A stretch of 20,000 nt of DNA from the NCBI GenBank assembly GCA_019918135.1, contig WBZZ01003838.1, positions 245,001 to 265,000 of the forward strand, given 5' to 3'. Positions 1-9,368 of this stretch are shown one piece after another. Both the position numbers and the translations under genes were made by a program. Origin of the DNA: Paulinella micropora. Its lineage: Eukaryota > Cercozoa > Imbricatea > Euglyphida > Paulinellidae. Position 1 is the first letter of the stretch. Each line of letters begins with the position of its first letter. Below the pieces are notes generated by a model. It was given only the letters and a program-made list of their open reading frames with translations, was not told the origin of the DNA and made no database searches.

Positions 1-110
1 TTGTAGGAGGGCATGACGTGTAGAGATCACACATGCACAGGGCGCGTCGCCTACCGGATTGTGAATGGCAGCGAAATCCTTACTTGCCAAGTGTACCAGC
101 CCGAACCAAA
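1..110. other. Unassigned flank of the repeat nest
   Basis: About 110 bp of non-repetitive sequence at the window edge, before the first microsatellite. I see no reading frame, RNA or recognisable element end. It could be host sequence or the 5' part of another element cut by the window edge. Confidence 0.4.
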
Positions 111-132
111 CTACTACTACTACTAACTACTA

Positions 133-165
<33 letters not shown>
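111..165. repeat. (CTA)n microsatellite
   Basis: A CTA/ACT trinucleotide run with two CTAA slips, passing directly into (AAT)n at about 166. Similar TAC/GTA runs next to (AAT)n occur at 1707-1765, about 8794-8830 and 11250-11290. They look like one-base variants of the ATT tail spread by slippage. Confidence 0.85.
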
Positions 166-204
<39 letters not shown>

Positions 205-205
<1 letters not shown>

Positions 206-471
206 GTGCTTCTCTGTCAATGGCTGATGCATTTCTGCACATGCGCCTCCATCGTCTCACCCGTGAGGGGAGTACGAAGAATTGACGATAAGCTCTAATG
301 ACACCCCCGCAAGGGCAGTTCCAACACTTCCAGACGGGCCGGTATGTTCAATGAAAATACTGGTCCAGACGGATCGGTACGTTCAATGAAAATACTGGTG
401 GCACCGACGGGAATCGAACTGGCGACAGGGCCCAGATGGTAGAACTTGACCACTGGGCTATCACGGTGTCC
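205..471 (-). mobile_element. SINE family A, copy 1 (full, duplicated form)
   Basis: Read on the minus strand: a 72-nt tRNA-like head (positions 471 to about 400) with a pol III A-box-like TAGCCCAGTGG and B-box-like GTTCGATTCC, then a body, then the 3' end GAGAAGCACT running into (ATT)n. The segment CGGTATGTTCAATGAAAATA occurs twice in tandem (one copy carries TACG for TATG), marking the duplicated subfamily. Mobilisation in trans by a LINE is the usual SINE mode and is inferred here. Confidence 0.8.
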
Positions 472-530
472 AATGAAAATACTGGTCCAGACGGATCGGT
501 ACGTTCAATGAAAATACTGGTGGCACCGAC

Positions 531-533
<3 letters not shown>
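472..533 (-). mobile_element. Family A internal fragment
   Basis: Immediately next to the head of copy 1 lies a second piece of family A body, from the repeated ATGAAAATACTGG region to the start of the tRNA-like head (GGCACCGACG), then (AAT)n. It has neither the A 3' end nor a complete head. It is probably the rest of an older A copy interrupted by the neighbouring one, or a template-switch product. Confidence 0.6.
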
Positions 534-583
<50 letters not shown>

Positions 584-585
<2 letters not shown>

Positions 586-1066
586 ATATCTGAGGCGTAC
601 TGATGCAGCTAATGGCATATCCTCAACGGACATAAGCCTCCAATACCCTTGTTCGAGGTCCTCCACCCCCCCGTGTCAGTCTCTCGCCTGATGATCGGGG
701 CCACCGATGGAGCTCCTGAGGGCAAGACTGCACTAAGCCGAGGTTATTCCGCAGTCCCAGCAACCTCTTGCAAGACGTCACCGAATGTGCAAGTGCATAC
801 ACCAAGCGCGGTTGCTAGAGCTGCCTCGAAACCCCACCCATAACAATCTGGTGTCTGCTGGGTCCTGGGCTATCAACCAGCATATGCGGAGTTTAAGATC
901 TTTTACGCGCGCAACGACCCTCCTCCCCAGCATCTACCACCAAAGGGTTATGAGTTGGCGTCACAGTTTAACGCCTTGAGGCCATTGGGCTGGAACTCTG
1001 TTTAGCAAGTGTGACTAGGTTTTTTCATCGGGATTTCCCTCAAATATGTCACAGTAAACACTCCAA

Positions 1067-1067
<1 letters not shown>
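584..1067 (-). mobile_element. Family C element, copy 1 (longest, 484 bp)
   Basis: Longest of four copies of a noncoding element. Its minus-strand 3' end, CTCAGATATAG followed by ATT repeats, is the same in all copies (CAGATATA at the start of copy 3), while the 5' end differs: here it reaches 1067, about 30 bp past the end of copy 2. TTGGAGGCTTATGTCCG near the 3' end matches the LINE 3' region (ATGGAGGCACATGTCCG). The short frames inside are broken by stops and end in the tail, so no protein is claimed. It may be the 3' end of another LINE or a SINE whose head is lost. Confidence 0.7.
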
Positions 1068-1118
<51 letters not shown>

Positions 1119-1119
<1 letters not shown>

Positions 1120-1291
1120 TATCTCCTGCCAATTGCTGAGCCAAAAGGCCATGTGCATCCAGTCCTCCATTCCATAAGGAAAGTCTCCACACCAATCGGT
1201 GGAATAAAGGAAGTGACGGCATAGAACATTACTCTAGGAGCTTTATACCAATCAGCCCATTGAAAAGGACCAAATGGCCTATGTACTCCCT
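1119..1291 (-). mobile_element. Family B short element, copy 1
   Basis: A 173-bp unit found six times in the window. Minus-strand 5' end begins AGGGAGTACATAGG and the 3' end is CAGGAGATACA followed by ATT repeats. Near the 3' end it has ATGGAGGACTGGATGCACATG, a diverged or expanded form of the GGAGGC-N2-ATGT motif of the LINE and families A and C. There is no clear tRNA head, coding frame or target duplication. It is probably a short non-autonomous retroelement or a truncated end of one. Confidence 0.65.
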
Positions 1292-1292
1292 A

Positions 1293-1330
<38 letters not shown>

Positions 1331-1376
1331 TGATAATAATAATGATAATAACAGTAATAATAATAATAATAATAAC

Positions 1377-1418
<42 letters not shown>

Positions 1419-1419
<1 letters not shown>

Positions 1420-1592
1420 GTGTATCTCCTGCCAATCGCTGAGCCAAAAGGCCATGTGCATCCAGTCCTCCATTCCATAAGAAAAGTCTCCACACCAATC
1501 GGTGGAATAAAGGAAGTGACGGCATAGAACATTACTATAGGAGCTTTATACCAATCAGCCCATGGAAAGGACCGATGGCCTATGTACTCCCT
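1419..1592 (-). mobile_element. Family B short element, copy 2
   Basis: Near-identical to copy 1, including both ends. It differs at a few bases (CAATCGCTG for CAATTGCTG; AAGAAAAG for AAGGAAAG). Copies 1 and 2 are direct neighbours separated only by a mixed AAT/GAT/AAC tract. Confidence 0.65.
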
Positions 1593-1660
<68 letters not shown>

Positions 1661-1705
1661 GTAGGGGCTGCGCCAACACCTGAAAGGATGGTTTGCGGTG
1701 CGCTT

Positions 1706-1706
<1 letters not shown>
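1661..1706 (-). mobile_element. Solo 3' end of composite family H
   Basis: 46 bp matching the minus-strand 3' terminus of the large composite elements (CCATCCTTTCAGGTGTTGG, then GCGCAGCCCCTA), ending in CTAC rather than CTAG. Its inner side stops in the middle of the terminal hairpin (after GAAGCGCACC) and joins a (TAC)n run. It is a deletion remnant or abortive copy. Confidence 0.7.
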
Positions 1707-1756
<50 letters not shown>

Positions 1757-1785
1757 TTACTACTAGTAACAATAATAATAATAAC

Positions 1786-1818
<33 letters not shown>
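1707..1818. repeat. (TAC)n to (AAT)n compound microsatellite
   Basis: About 60 bp of pure TAC repeats pass through ACTAGTAAC into AAT repeats before SINE copy 2. The TAC run takes the place where the internal repeats of an H element would be expected. Confidence 0.85.
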
Positions 1819-1819
<1 letters not shown>

Positions 1820-2029
1820 GTGCTTCTCTGTCAATGGCTGATGCAAATCTGCACATGCGCCTCCATCGTCTCACCCGTGAGGGGAGTACGAAGAATTGAC
1901 GATAGGCTCTAATGACACCCCCGCACGGGCAGTTCCAACACTTCCAGACGGACCGGTATGTTCAATGAAAATACTGGTGGCACCGACGGGAATCGAACTG
2001 GCGACAGGGCCCAGATGGTAGAACTTGAC
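1819..2029 (-). mobile_element. SINE family A, copy 2 (5'-truncated in the head)
   Basis: Single-segment subfamily. The 3' end is complete, but the minus-strand 5' end starts at GTCAAGTTC inside the tRNA-like head, so the acceptor stem and A-box are missing. The junction is directly with ATT repeats. This is incomplete reverse transcription, typical of target-primed integration. Confidence 0.8.
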
Positions 2030-2098
<69 letters not shown>

Positions 2099-2099
<1 letters not shown>

Positions 2100-2280
2100 G
2101 TGTATCTAGTGTATCTCCTGCCAATTGCTGAGCCAAAAGGCCATGTGCATCCAGTCCTCCATTCCATAAGGAAAGTCTCCACACCAATCGGTGGAATAAA
2201 GGAAGTGACGGCATAGAACATTACTCTAGGAGCTTTATACCAATCAGCCCATGGAAAGGACCGATGGCCTATGTACTCCC

Positions 2281-2281
<1 letters not shown>
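2099..2281 (-). mobile_element. Family B short element, copy 3
   Basis: Same ends as the other B copies, with a small duplication at the 3' junction (GTATCTAGTGTATCTCC on the plus strand), so the end sequence is written almost twice before the ATT tail. Slippage at the tail during priming would explain this. Confidence 0.65.
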
Positions 2282-2368
<87 letters not shown>

Positions 2369-2369
<1 letters not shown>

Positions 2370-2610
2370 GTGCTTCTCAGTCAATTGCGAATGCATTTCT
2401 GCACATGTGCCTCCATCGTCTCACCCGCGAGGGGAGTACGAAGATTTGACGATAGGCTCTACTGACACCCCCGCAAGGCAGCTCCAAGCCTTCCAGACAG
2501 ACCAATACTTTCAAAGAAAATATCCTTTGAAAATACTGGCACCGACGGGAATCGAACTGGCGACAGGTCCCAGATGGTAGACCTTGACCACTGGGCTATC
2601 GCGGTGCCAC
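2369..2610 (-). mobile_element. SINE family A, copy 3 (diverged, best tRNA-like head)
   Basis: The most diverged A copy. The body has a scrambled partial duplication, but the head (about 2539-2610, minus) has a perfect 7-bp acceptor stem, GGCACCG against CGGTGCC, where other copies carry one mismatch. AGGTC and GACCT can also pair as an anticodon-like stem. The T-stem is imperfect, so a working tRNA is unlikely. It may be nearer the founding tRNA sequence. Confidence 0.75.
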
Positions 2611-2787
<177 letters not shown>

Positions 2788-3410
2788 CTAGGGGCTGCGC
2801 CAACACCTGAAAGGATGGTTTGCGGTGCGCTTCGCGCAACCCCTCCCCCCCCCCCCCCCCCCCCTCGGGCTGGGGTTCCCGGGGGAAGGGCCCCCCGGAC
2901 CCCCCCTTCCCCGTCGACAGGGTACGTTCAAGTGCCGGAGGTACCAGCAGAACGCAAGGGTAAGCTCTGGTGGCGCCAAAACCTAAAATATCTGGTTTTT
3001 GTGCCACCCGCCAACAAATTTTTTTATCTCCGAAGAGAGCGCACCTAGAGGTGTCAGGTACACCAAACATCAGCCTCAAACTCCCTCGGGTGTGCGCAAA
3101 CGGCGCCTGGTGGCGCAAAAACCTCAATTCCCAGTGTGTAGGCCACCCGGCGCCACAATCTTTTTATTTTCGAAGAGAGCTCATCAAGAAGTGTCAGATA
3201 CACCAAATATCAGCCGCTAACTCCTTCTGGTGTGCGCAAACGGCGCCTGGTGGCACTAAGACCTCAAGTGAGGGTGCCACCCGCGACCAAAGCGTGCGCC
3301 GGGCTCGGGTTCCCGGGGGTGGCCCCCCCGGACCCCCCCTTTCCCGTCGACAGGGTACGTTCACTTGCCGGAGGCACCGGCAAGTACTGCTAAAAAACAA
3401 GTAAATTTAG

Positions 3411-3920
3411 CATTCAGGACAATCCCCTAACACAAATATTTGCGTGAATTCCAAAAAATTATACCAGCATCAAAGTCGAGTCTGCTGCTAACCGCCCTGT
3501 CAATATGAGCTCCCAACTCCTCCTGGTTCCCACAAACCATGATTTATTCCGATGGGAGAGCAGAAAATAAAACAAGGAATTTTGGCATTCAGGACACTCT
3601 CCTAACGCAAATATTTGCGTGAATTCCAAAAAAATTATACCAGCATCAAGATCGAGTCTGCTGCTAACCACCCTGCCAATATGAGCTCCCAACTTTTTCT
3701 GGTTCACACAAACCATGATTTATATCGACGAGGATGCAAAAAAAAGGCTAAAAAAACAAGGAATGTTTGCATTCAGGACACTCCCCTAACGCAAATATTG
3801 CGTGAATTCCAAAAAAAAAATTATATCGGCATCAAGACCGAGTCTGGGGCTAGCCACCCTGTCAATATGAGCTCCCAACTCCTCCTCGTTCCGACAAACC
3901 ATGATTTATTCCGACAGGGG
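3411..3920 (-). repeat. E-type tandem repeats in H1 (3 copies)
   Basis: Three units of 175-184 bp beginning CATTCAGGACA (3411, 3586, 3770). Each holds the palindrome ACGCAAATATTTGCGT or a variant (perfect at 3605-3620), a GAGCTCCCAACT box, and ACAAACCATGATTTAT. The third copy has lost one T of the palindrome. Confidence 0.85.
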
Positions 3921-3931
3921 TGCCGAAATGC

Positions 3932-3967
3932 GGGGGTGGGGGGGTGGGTGGGTGGATGGGTGAGGGG
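3932..3967 (+). other. G-rich tract, potential G-quadruplex
   Basis: Seven or more runs of three or more G separated by T, AT or A. It sits just inside the minus-strand 5' end of element H1. Shorter G-rich stretches occupy the same place in H2 (6865-6880) and H3 (10072-10094), so the feature belongs to the element. Confidence 0.7.
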
Positions 3968-4031
3968 TACACAATTTTCATTTTCCCCCTCCCCCCAAAC
4001 CCCCCACCCCCTTCTCCAACACCTTTCAGGG

Positions 4032-4087
<56 letters not shown>

Positions 4088-4088
<1 letters not shown>

Positions 4089-4315
4089 GTGCTTCTCTGT
4101 CAATGGCTGATGCATTTCTGCAAATGCGCCTCCATCGTCTCACCCGTGAGGGGAGTACGAAGAATTGACGATAGGCTCTAATGACACCCCCGCAAGGGCA
4201 GTTCCAACACTTCCAGACGGACCGGTATGTTCAATGAAAATACTGCACCGACGGGAATCGAACTGGCGACAGGGCCCAGATGGTAGAACTTGACCACTGG
4301 GCTATCACGGTGTCC
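4088..4315 (-). mobile_element. SINE family A, copy 4 (full, single form)
   Basis: Complete 3' end and tRNA-like head (ends at GGTGTCC, 4315). Single-segment subfamily, with a small deletion at the head-body junction (ACTGCACCG instead of ACTGGTGGCACCG). It is followed by family C copy 2 after a short AAT run. Confidence 0.8.
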
Positions 4316-4316
4316 A

Positions 4317-4347
<31 letters not shown>

Positions 4348-4349
<2 letters not shown>

Positions 4350-4797
4350 ATATCTGAGGCGTACTGATGCAGCTAATGGCATATCCTCAACGGACATAAG
4401 CCTCCAATACCCTTGTTCGAGGTCCTCCACCCCCCCGTGTCAGTCTCTCGCCTGATGATCGGGGCCACCGATGGAGCTCCTGAGGGCAAGACTGCACTAA
4501 GCCGAGGTTATTCCGCAGTCCCAGCAACCTCTTGCAAGACGTCACCGAATGTGCAAGTGCATACACCAAGCGCGGTTGCTAGAGCTGCCTCGAAACCCCA
4601 CCCATAACAATCTGGTGTCTGCTGGGTCCTGGGCTATCAACCAGCATATGCGGAGTTTAAGATCTTTTACGCGCGCAACGACCCTCCTCCCCAGCATCTA
4701 CCACCAAAGGGTTATGAGTTGGCGTCACAGTTTAACGCCTTGAGGCCATTGGGCTGGAACTTTGTTTAGCAAGTGTGACTAGGTTTTTTCATCGGGA
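4348..4797 (-). mobile_element. Family C element, copy 2 (450 bp)
   Basis: Nearly identical to copy 1 over its length, with an identical 3' end. The minus-strand 5' end is truncated at 4797 (TTTCCCGATG), about 35 bp short of copy 1. Only one base difference is evident near the 5' end (CTTTG for CTCTG), suggesting recent copying or segmental duplication. Confidence 0.7.
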
Positions 4798-4813
4798 AAT
4801 AATAATAATAATA

Positions 4814-4880
<67 letters not shown>

Positions 4881-4881
<1 letters not shown>

Positions 4882-5080
4882 GTGCTTCTCTGTCAATGGC
4901 TGATGCATTTCTGCACATGCGCCTCCATCGTCTCACCCGTGAGGGGAGTACGAAGAATTGACGATAAGCTCTAATGACATCCCCGCAAGGACAGTTCCAA
5001 CACTTCCAGACGGACCGGTATGTTCAATGAAAACACTGGTCCAGACGGATCGGTATGTTCAATGAAAATACTGGTGGCAC
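4881..5080 (-). mobile_element. SINE family A, copy 5 (headless)
   Basis: Duplicated-segment subfamily. The 3' end is complete; the minus-strand 5' end begins GTGCCACCAG at 5080, so the tRNA-like head is absent except its last bases. A 5' truncation next to ATT repeats. Confidence 0.8.
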
Positions 5081-5099
5081 AATAATAATAATAATAATG

Positions 5100-5184
<85 letters not shown>

Positions 5185-5186
<2 letters not shown>

Positions 5187-5452
5187 GTGCTTCTCTGTCA
5201 ATGGCTGATGCATTTCTGCACATGCGCCTCCATCGTCTCACCCGTGAGGGGAGTACGAAGAATTGACGATAAGCTCTAATGACACCCCCGCAAAGGCAGT
5301 TCCAACACTTCCAGACGGACCGGTATGTTCAATGAAAATACTGGTCCAGACGGACCGGTATGTTCAATGAAAATACTGGTGGCACCGACGGGAATCGAAC
5401 TGGCGACAGGGCCCAGATGGTAGAACTTGACCACTGGGCTATCACGGTGTCC
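5185..5452 (-). mobile_element. SINE family A, copy 6 (full, duplicated form)
   Basis: Complete element with tRNA-like head and two copies of the CCGGTATGTTCAATG segment, joined by TCCAGACGGA. Separated from copy 5 only by a 104-bp AAT run. Confidence 0.8.
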
Positions 5453-5517
<65 letters not shown>

Positions 5518-5545
5518 TAGGGGCTGCGCCAACACCTGAAAGGAT

Positions 5546-5575
5546 GGTTTACCGGTGCGCTTCGCGCACCAAACC
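5546..5575 (-). other. Terminal hairpin of element H2
   Basis: GGTGCGC-TTC-GCGCACC forms a 7-bp perfect stem. Outside it, GGTTT and AAACC pair across a 3-nt bulge, giving a 12-bp interrupted stem about 30 nt from the CTAG end. H1 and H3 have the same hairpin with one changed base each. In Helitrons such a hairpin marks the 3' terminus. Confidence 0.7.
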
Positions 5576-5654
5576 CCGCCAGCCCCACTTCTTATCACTT
5601 TTTGGAGGGCCCCCGGACCCCCCCCCCCCCCCCCCTTCCGCCCCCTTTCCCTTC

Positions 5655-6140
5655 GACAGGGTACGTTGAATTGCCGGAGGTGCAGCAAAGTGCGCCTGGT
5701 GGCAAAAAACCTCAATTTTCAGGTGTGGGTGCCACCCGCGACCAGAACGAGTACGTACAATCGCAGGGCTCGGCTCCCCCGGACCCCCTCTTTCCCTTCG
5801 ACAGGGTGCGTTCAATGGCCGGAGGTGCCGCAAAGGGCGCCTGGTGGCAAAAAACCTCAATTTTTATGTTGGGTGCCACCCGCGACCAGAACGGGTACGT
5901 GCAATCGCAGGGCTCCCCCGGACCCCCCCTTTCCCTTCGACAGGGTACGTTGAATTGCCGGAGGTGCCGCAAACGGCGCCTGGTGGCAAAAAAACCTCAA
6001 TTTTCAGGTGTAGGTGCCACCCGCGACCAGAACGGGTACGTACAATCACAGGGCTGGGGTTCCCGGGGGGAGGGCCCCCCGGACCCCCCTGCCCCGCCGA
6101 CAGCGTACGTTCAATTGCCGGATGCACCGGCAAGTACTGC
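5655..6140 (-). repeat. D-type tandem repeats in H2
   Basis: Units of 145, 139 and 160 bp plus a partial one, anchored on GACAGGGTACGTTGAATTG. Each holds CGCCTGGTGGCAAAAAA and GTGCCACCCGCGACCAGAAC and ends in a C-rich CCCCCGGACCCCC block. The same unit recurs in H1 and H3 (starts 9515 and 9676). Confidence 0.85.
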
Positions 6141-6160
6141 CAAAAAACAAGGAAATTTGG

Positions 6161-6850
6161 CATTCAGGACACCCTCCTAACGCAAATATTTGCGTGAATT
6201 CCAAAACAATTATGCCAGCATCAAGATCGAGTCTGGGGCTAACCACCCTGCCAATACGAGCTCCCAACTCCTCCTGGTTCCTACAAACCATGATTTATTC
6301 CGATTCCGATGGGGGGGTGCAAAAAAATGCCAAAAAAACAAGGAAATTTGGCGTTTAAGACACTCCCCTAACGCAAATATTTGCGTGAATTCCAAAAAAG
6401 TTATATCAGCATCAACATCGAGTCTGGGGCTAGCCACCCTGCCAATATGAGCTCCCAACTCCTCCTCGTTCCCATAAGCCATGATTTATTCCGATGGGGG
6501 GTGCAAAAAAAGGCCATGAAAACAAGGAATTTTGGCATTCAGGACACTGCCCTAACGCGAATATTTGCGTGAATTCAAAACAAATTATATCAGCATCAAG
6601 ATCAAGTCTGGGGCTAGCCACCCTGTCAATTTGAGCTCCCAACTCCTCCTGGTCACACAAACCATGATTTATTCCGATTGGGGTGCAAAAAAAAAGGAAT
6701 TTCGGCATTCAGGACACTCCCCTAACGCAAATATTTGCGTGGATTCCAAAAAACCATATCAGCATCTACGTCGAGTCTGGGGCTAACCACCCTGCAAATA
6801 TGAGCTCCCAACTCCTCCTCGTTCCCACAAACCATGATTTATTCCGAATG
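6161..6850 (-). repeat. E-type tandem repeats in H2 (4 copies)
   Basis: Starts at 6161, 6352, 6536 and 6706 (periods 191, 184, 170). Perfect palindromes ACGCAAATATTTGCGT lie at 6180-6195, 6371-6386 and 6725-6740; the third unit has one change. Unit length differences come mostly from A-rich runs. Confidence 0.85.
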
Positions 6851-6965
6851 GGGTTCCGAAATCGTGGGGTGGGGGGGGGGATACACAATTTTCATTTTCC
6901 CCCTCCCCCCAAACCCCCCACCCCCTTGACCAACACCTTTCAGGGATAATAATAATAATAATAAC

Positions 6966-7034
<69 letters not shown>

Positions 7035-7035
<1 letters not shown>

Positions 7036-7243
7036 GTGCCTCTCTGTCAATGGCTGATGCATTTCTGCACATGCGCCTCCATCGTCTCACCCGAGAGGGG
7101 AGTACGAAGAATTGACGATAAGCTCTAATGACACCCCCGCAAGGGCAGTTCCAACACTTCCAGACGGGCCGGTATGTTCAATGAAAATACTGGTCCAGAA
7201 ATAGACCGGTATGTTCAATGAAAATACTGGTGGCACCGACGGG
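7035..7243 (-). mobile_element. SINE family A, copy 7 (headless)
   Basis: Duplicated-segment subfamily with the diagnostic CCAGAAATAGACCGG joint. The minus-strand 5' end starts at CCCGTCGG (7243), so the head is cut after its last bases. Confidence 0.8.
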
Positions 7244-7310
<67 letters not shown>

Positions 7311-7320
7311 TAATAATAAT

Positions 7321-7589
7321 AGTGCTTCTCTGTCAATGGCTGATGCATTTCTGCACATGCGCCTCCATCGTCTCACCCGTGAGGGGAGTACGAAGAATTG
7401 ACGATAAGCTCTAATGACACCCCCGCAAGGGCAGTTCCAACACTTCCAGACGGGCCGGTATGTTCAATGAAAATACTGGTCCAGAAATAGACCGGTATGT
7501 TCAATGAAAATACTGGTGGCACCGACGGGAATCGAACTGGCGACAGGGCCCAGATGGTAGAACTTGACCACTGGGCTATCACGGTGTCC
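7321..7589 (-). mobile_element. SINE family A, copy 8 (full)
   Basis: Complete, with tRNA-like head and the CCAGAAATAGACCGG joint shared with copies 7, 11 and 12. These four form a recognisable subfamily. Confidence 0.8.
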
Positions 7590-7590
7590 A

Positions 7591-7651
<61 letters not shown>

Positions 7652-7652
<1 letters not shown>

Positions 7653-7819
7653 GTATCTCCTGCCAATTGCTGAGCCAAAAGGCCATGTGCATCCAGTCCT
7701 CCATTCCATAAGGAAAGTCTCCACACCAATCGGTGGAATAAAGGAAGTGACGGCATAGAACATTACTCTAGGAGCTTTATACCAATCAGCCCATTGAAAA
7801 GGACCAATGGCCTATGTAC
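7652..7819 (-). mobile_element. Family B short element, copy 4
   Basis: Typical B element, slightly shorter at its minus-strand 5' end (starts GTACATAGG, lacking AGGGA) and lacking the AGT at the 3' junction. CCCATTGAAAAGG is shared with copy 1 against CCCATGGAAAGG in the others, so copies 1 and 4 are sisters. Confidence 0.65.
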
Positions 7820-7849
7820 AATAATAATAGTAATAATAATAATAATAAC

Positions 7850-7921
<72 letters not shown>

Positions 7922-7922
<1 letters not shown>

Positions 7923-8058
7923 GTGCTTCTCTGTCAATGGCTGATGCAAATCTGCACATGCCTTATCGTCTCACCCTTGAGGGGAGTACGAAGAATTGAC
8001 GATGGGCTCTAATGACACCCCCGCACGGGCAGTTCCAACACTTCCAGACGGACCGGTA
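7922..8058 (-). mobile_element. SINE family A, copy 9 (strongly 5'-truncated)
   Basis: Only the 3' half remains: the minus-strand 5' end begins TACCGGTCCG at 8058 and meets ATT repeats. It has a deletion in the CATGCGCCTCCATCG region (CATGCCTTATCG), which removes the conserved GGAGGC motif. Confidence 0.8.
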
Positions 8059-8112
<54 letters not shown>

Positions 8113-8113
<1 letters not shown>

Positions 8114-8379
8114 GTGCTTCTCTGTCAATGGCTGATGCATTTCTGCACATGCGCCTCCATCGTCTCACCCGTGAGGGGAGTACGAAGAATTGACGATAAG
8201 CTCTAATGACACCCCCGCAAGGGCAGTTCCAACACTTCCAGACGGGCCGGTATGTTCAATGAAAATACTGGTCCAGACGGATCGGTATGTTCAATGAAAA
8301 TACTGGTGGCACCGACGGGAATCGAACTGGCGACAGGGCCCAGATGGTAGAACTTGACCACTGGGCTATCACGGTGTCC
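8113..8379 (-). mobile_element. SINE family A, copy 10 (full, duplicated form)
   Basis: Complete, with the TCCAGACGGATCGG joint shared with copies 1 and 5. The head ends at 8379. Confidence 0.8.
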
Positions 8380-8404
8380 ATAATAATAATAATAATAGTA
8401 ATAA

Positions 8405-8675
8405 TAGTGCTTCTCTGTCAATGGCTGATGCATTTTCTGCACATGCGCCTCCATCGTCTCACCCGTGAGGGGAGTACGAAGAATTGACGATAAGCTCTAA
8501 TGACACCCCCGCAAGGGCAGTTCCAACACTTCCAGACGGGCCGGTATGTTCAATGAAAATACTGGTCCAGAAATAGACCGGTATGTTCAATGAAAATACT
8601 GGTGGCACCGACGGGAATCGAACTGGCGACAGGGCCCAGATGGTAGAACTTGACCACTGGGCTATCACGGTGTCC
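8405..8675 (-). mobile_element. SINE family A, copy 11 (full)
   Basis: Complete, AAATAG-joint subfamily. It is separated from copy 10 by only about 25 bp of AAT/AGT repeat, so a short tail is enough to host an insertion. One T is inserted near the 3' end (CATTTTCTGC). Confidence 0.8.
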
Positions 8676-8895
<220 letters not shown>

Positions 8896-8897
<2 letters not shown>

Positions 8898-9300
8898 TAT
8901 CTGAGGCGTACTGATGCAGCTAATGGCATATCCTCAACGGACATAAGCCTCCAATACCCTTGTTCGAGGTCCTCCACCCCCCCGTGTCAGTCTCTCGCCT
9001 GATGATCGGGGCCACCGATGGAGCTCCTGAGGGCAAGACTGCACTAAGCCGAGGTTATTCCGCAGTCCCAGCAACCTCTTGCAAGACGTCACCAAATGTG
9101 CAAGTGCATACACCAAGCGCGGTTGCTAGAGCTGCCTCGAAACCCCACCCATAACAATCTGGTGTCTGCTGGGTCCTGGGCTATCAACCAGCATATGCGG
9201 AGTTTAAGATCTTTTACGCGCGCAACGACCCTCCTCCCCAGCATCTACCACCAAAGGGTTATGAGTTGGCGTCACAGTTTAACGCCTTGAGGCCATTGGG

Positions 9301-9303
<3 letters not shown>
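8896..9303 (-). mobile_element. Family C element, copy 3 (408 bp)
   Basis: Same sequence as copies 1 and 2 with an identical 3' end apart from a shortened CT at the tail junction. The minus-strand 5' end is truncated at 9303 (CAGCCCAATGG), about 45 bp further in than copy 2. One change, ACCAAATG for ACCGAATG. Confidence 0.7.
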
Positions 9304-9361
<58 letters not shown>

Positions 9362-9368
9362 GTAATAA

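Larger units (their letters stand above)
2788..4032 (-). mobile_element. Composite family H element 1 (Helitron-like, 1245 bp)
   Basis: On the minus strand it starts TCCCTGAAAGGTGTTGG at 4032 and ends CAGCCCCTAG at 2788, with A before the TC and T after the CTAG. These are canonical Helitron ends and target, with no duplication. Near the 3' end, GGTGCGC and its imperfect complement form a hairpin (about 2824-2838). Inside are a block of about 140-bp repeats (2916-3400, including two variants anchored at 3031 and 3171) and three copies of a 175-184-bp repeat (from 3411, 3586 and 3770). No helicase gene is present, so it is non-autonomous. The hairpin lies farther from the end than in typical Helitrons; a Helentron/HINE-like or unrelated element is possible. 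Confidence 0.5.
5517..6946 (-). mobile_element. Composite family H element 2 (Helitron-like, 1430 bp)
   Basis: Longest of the three. Same ends as H1: TCCCTGAAAGGTGTTGG at 6946 and CAGCCCCTAG at 5517 on the minus strand, inserted between A and T. The hairpin at 5554-5570 is perfect (GGTGCGC, TTC loop, GCGCACC) and is extended by GGTTT and AAACC flanks. Inside are D repeats of 139-160 bp (from 5655, 5800, 5939 and 6099) followed by four E repeats (from 6161, 6352, 6536 and 6706). Open frames run through the repeats in several frames, as expected of stop-poor tandem DNA; I see no protein family. No Rep/helicase is present. Confidence 0.5.

Noticed and set aside
623..979. 60-64 aa frames repeated at 623, 4387 and 8934
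   Set aside because: They recur only because family C recurs. They are short and overlap on both strands, and the minus frame is closed by a stop just upstream.
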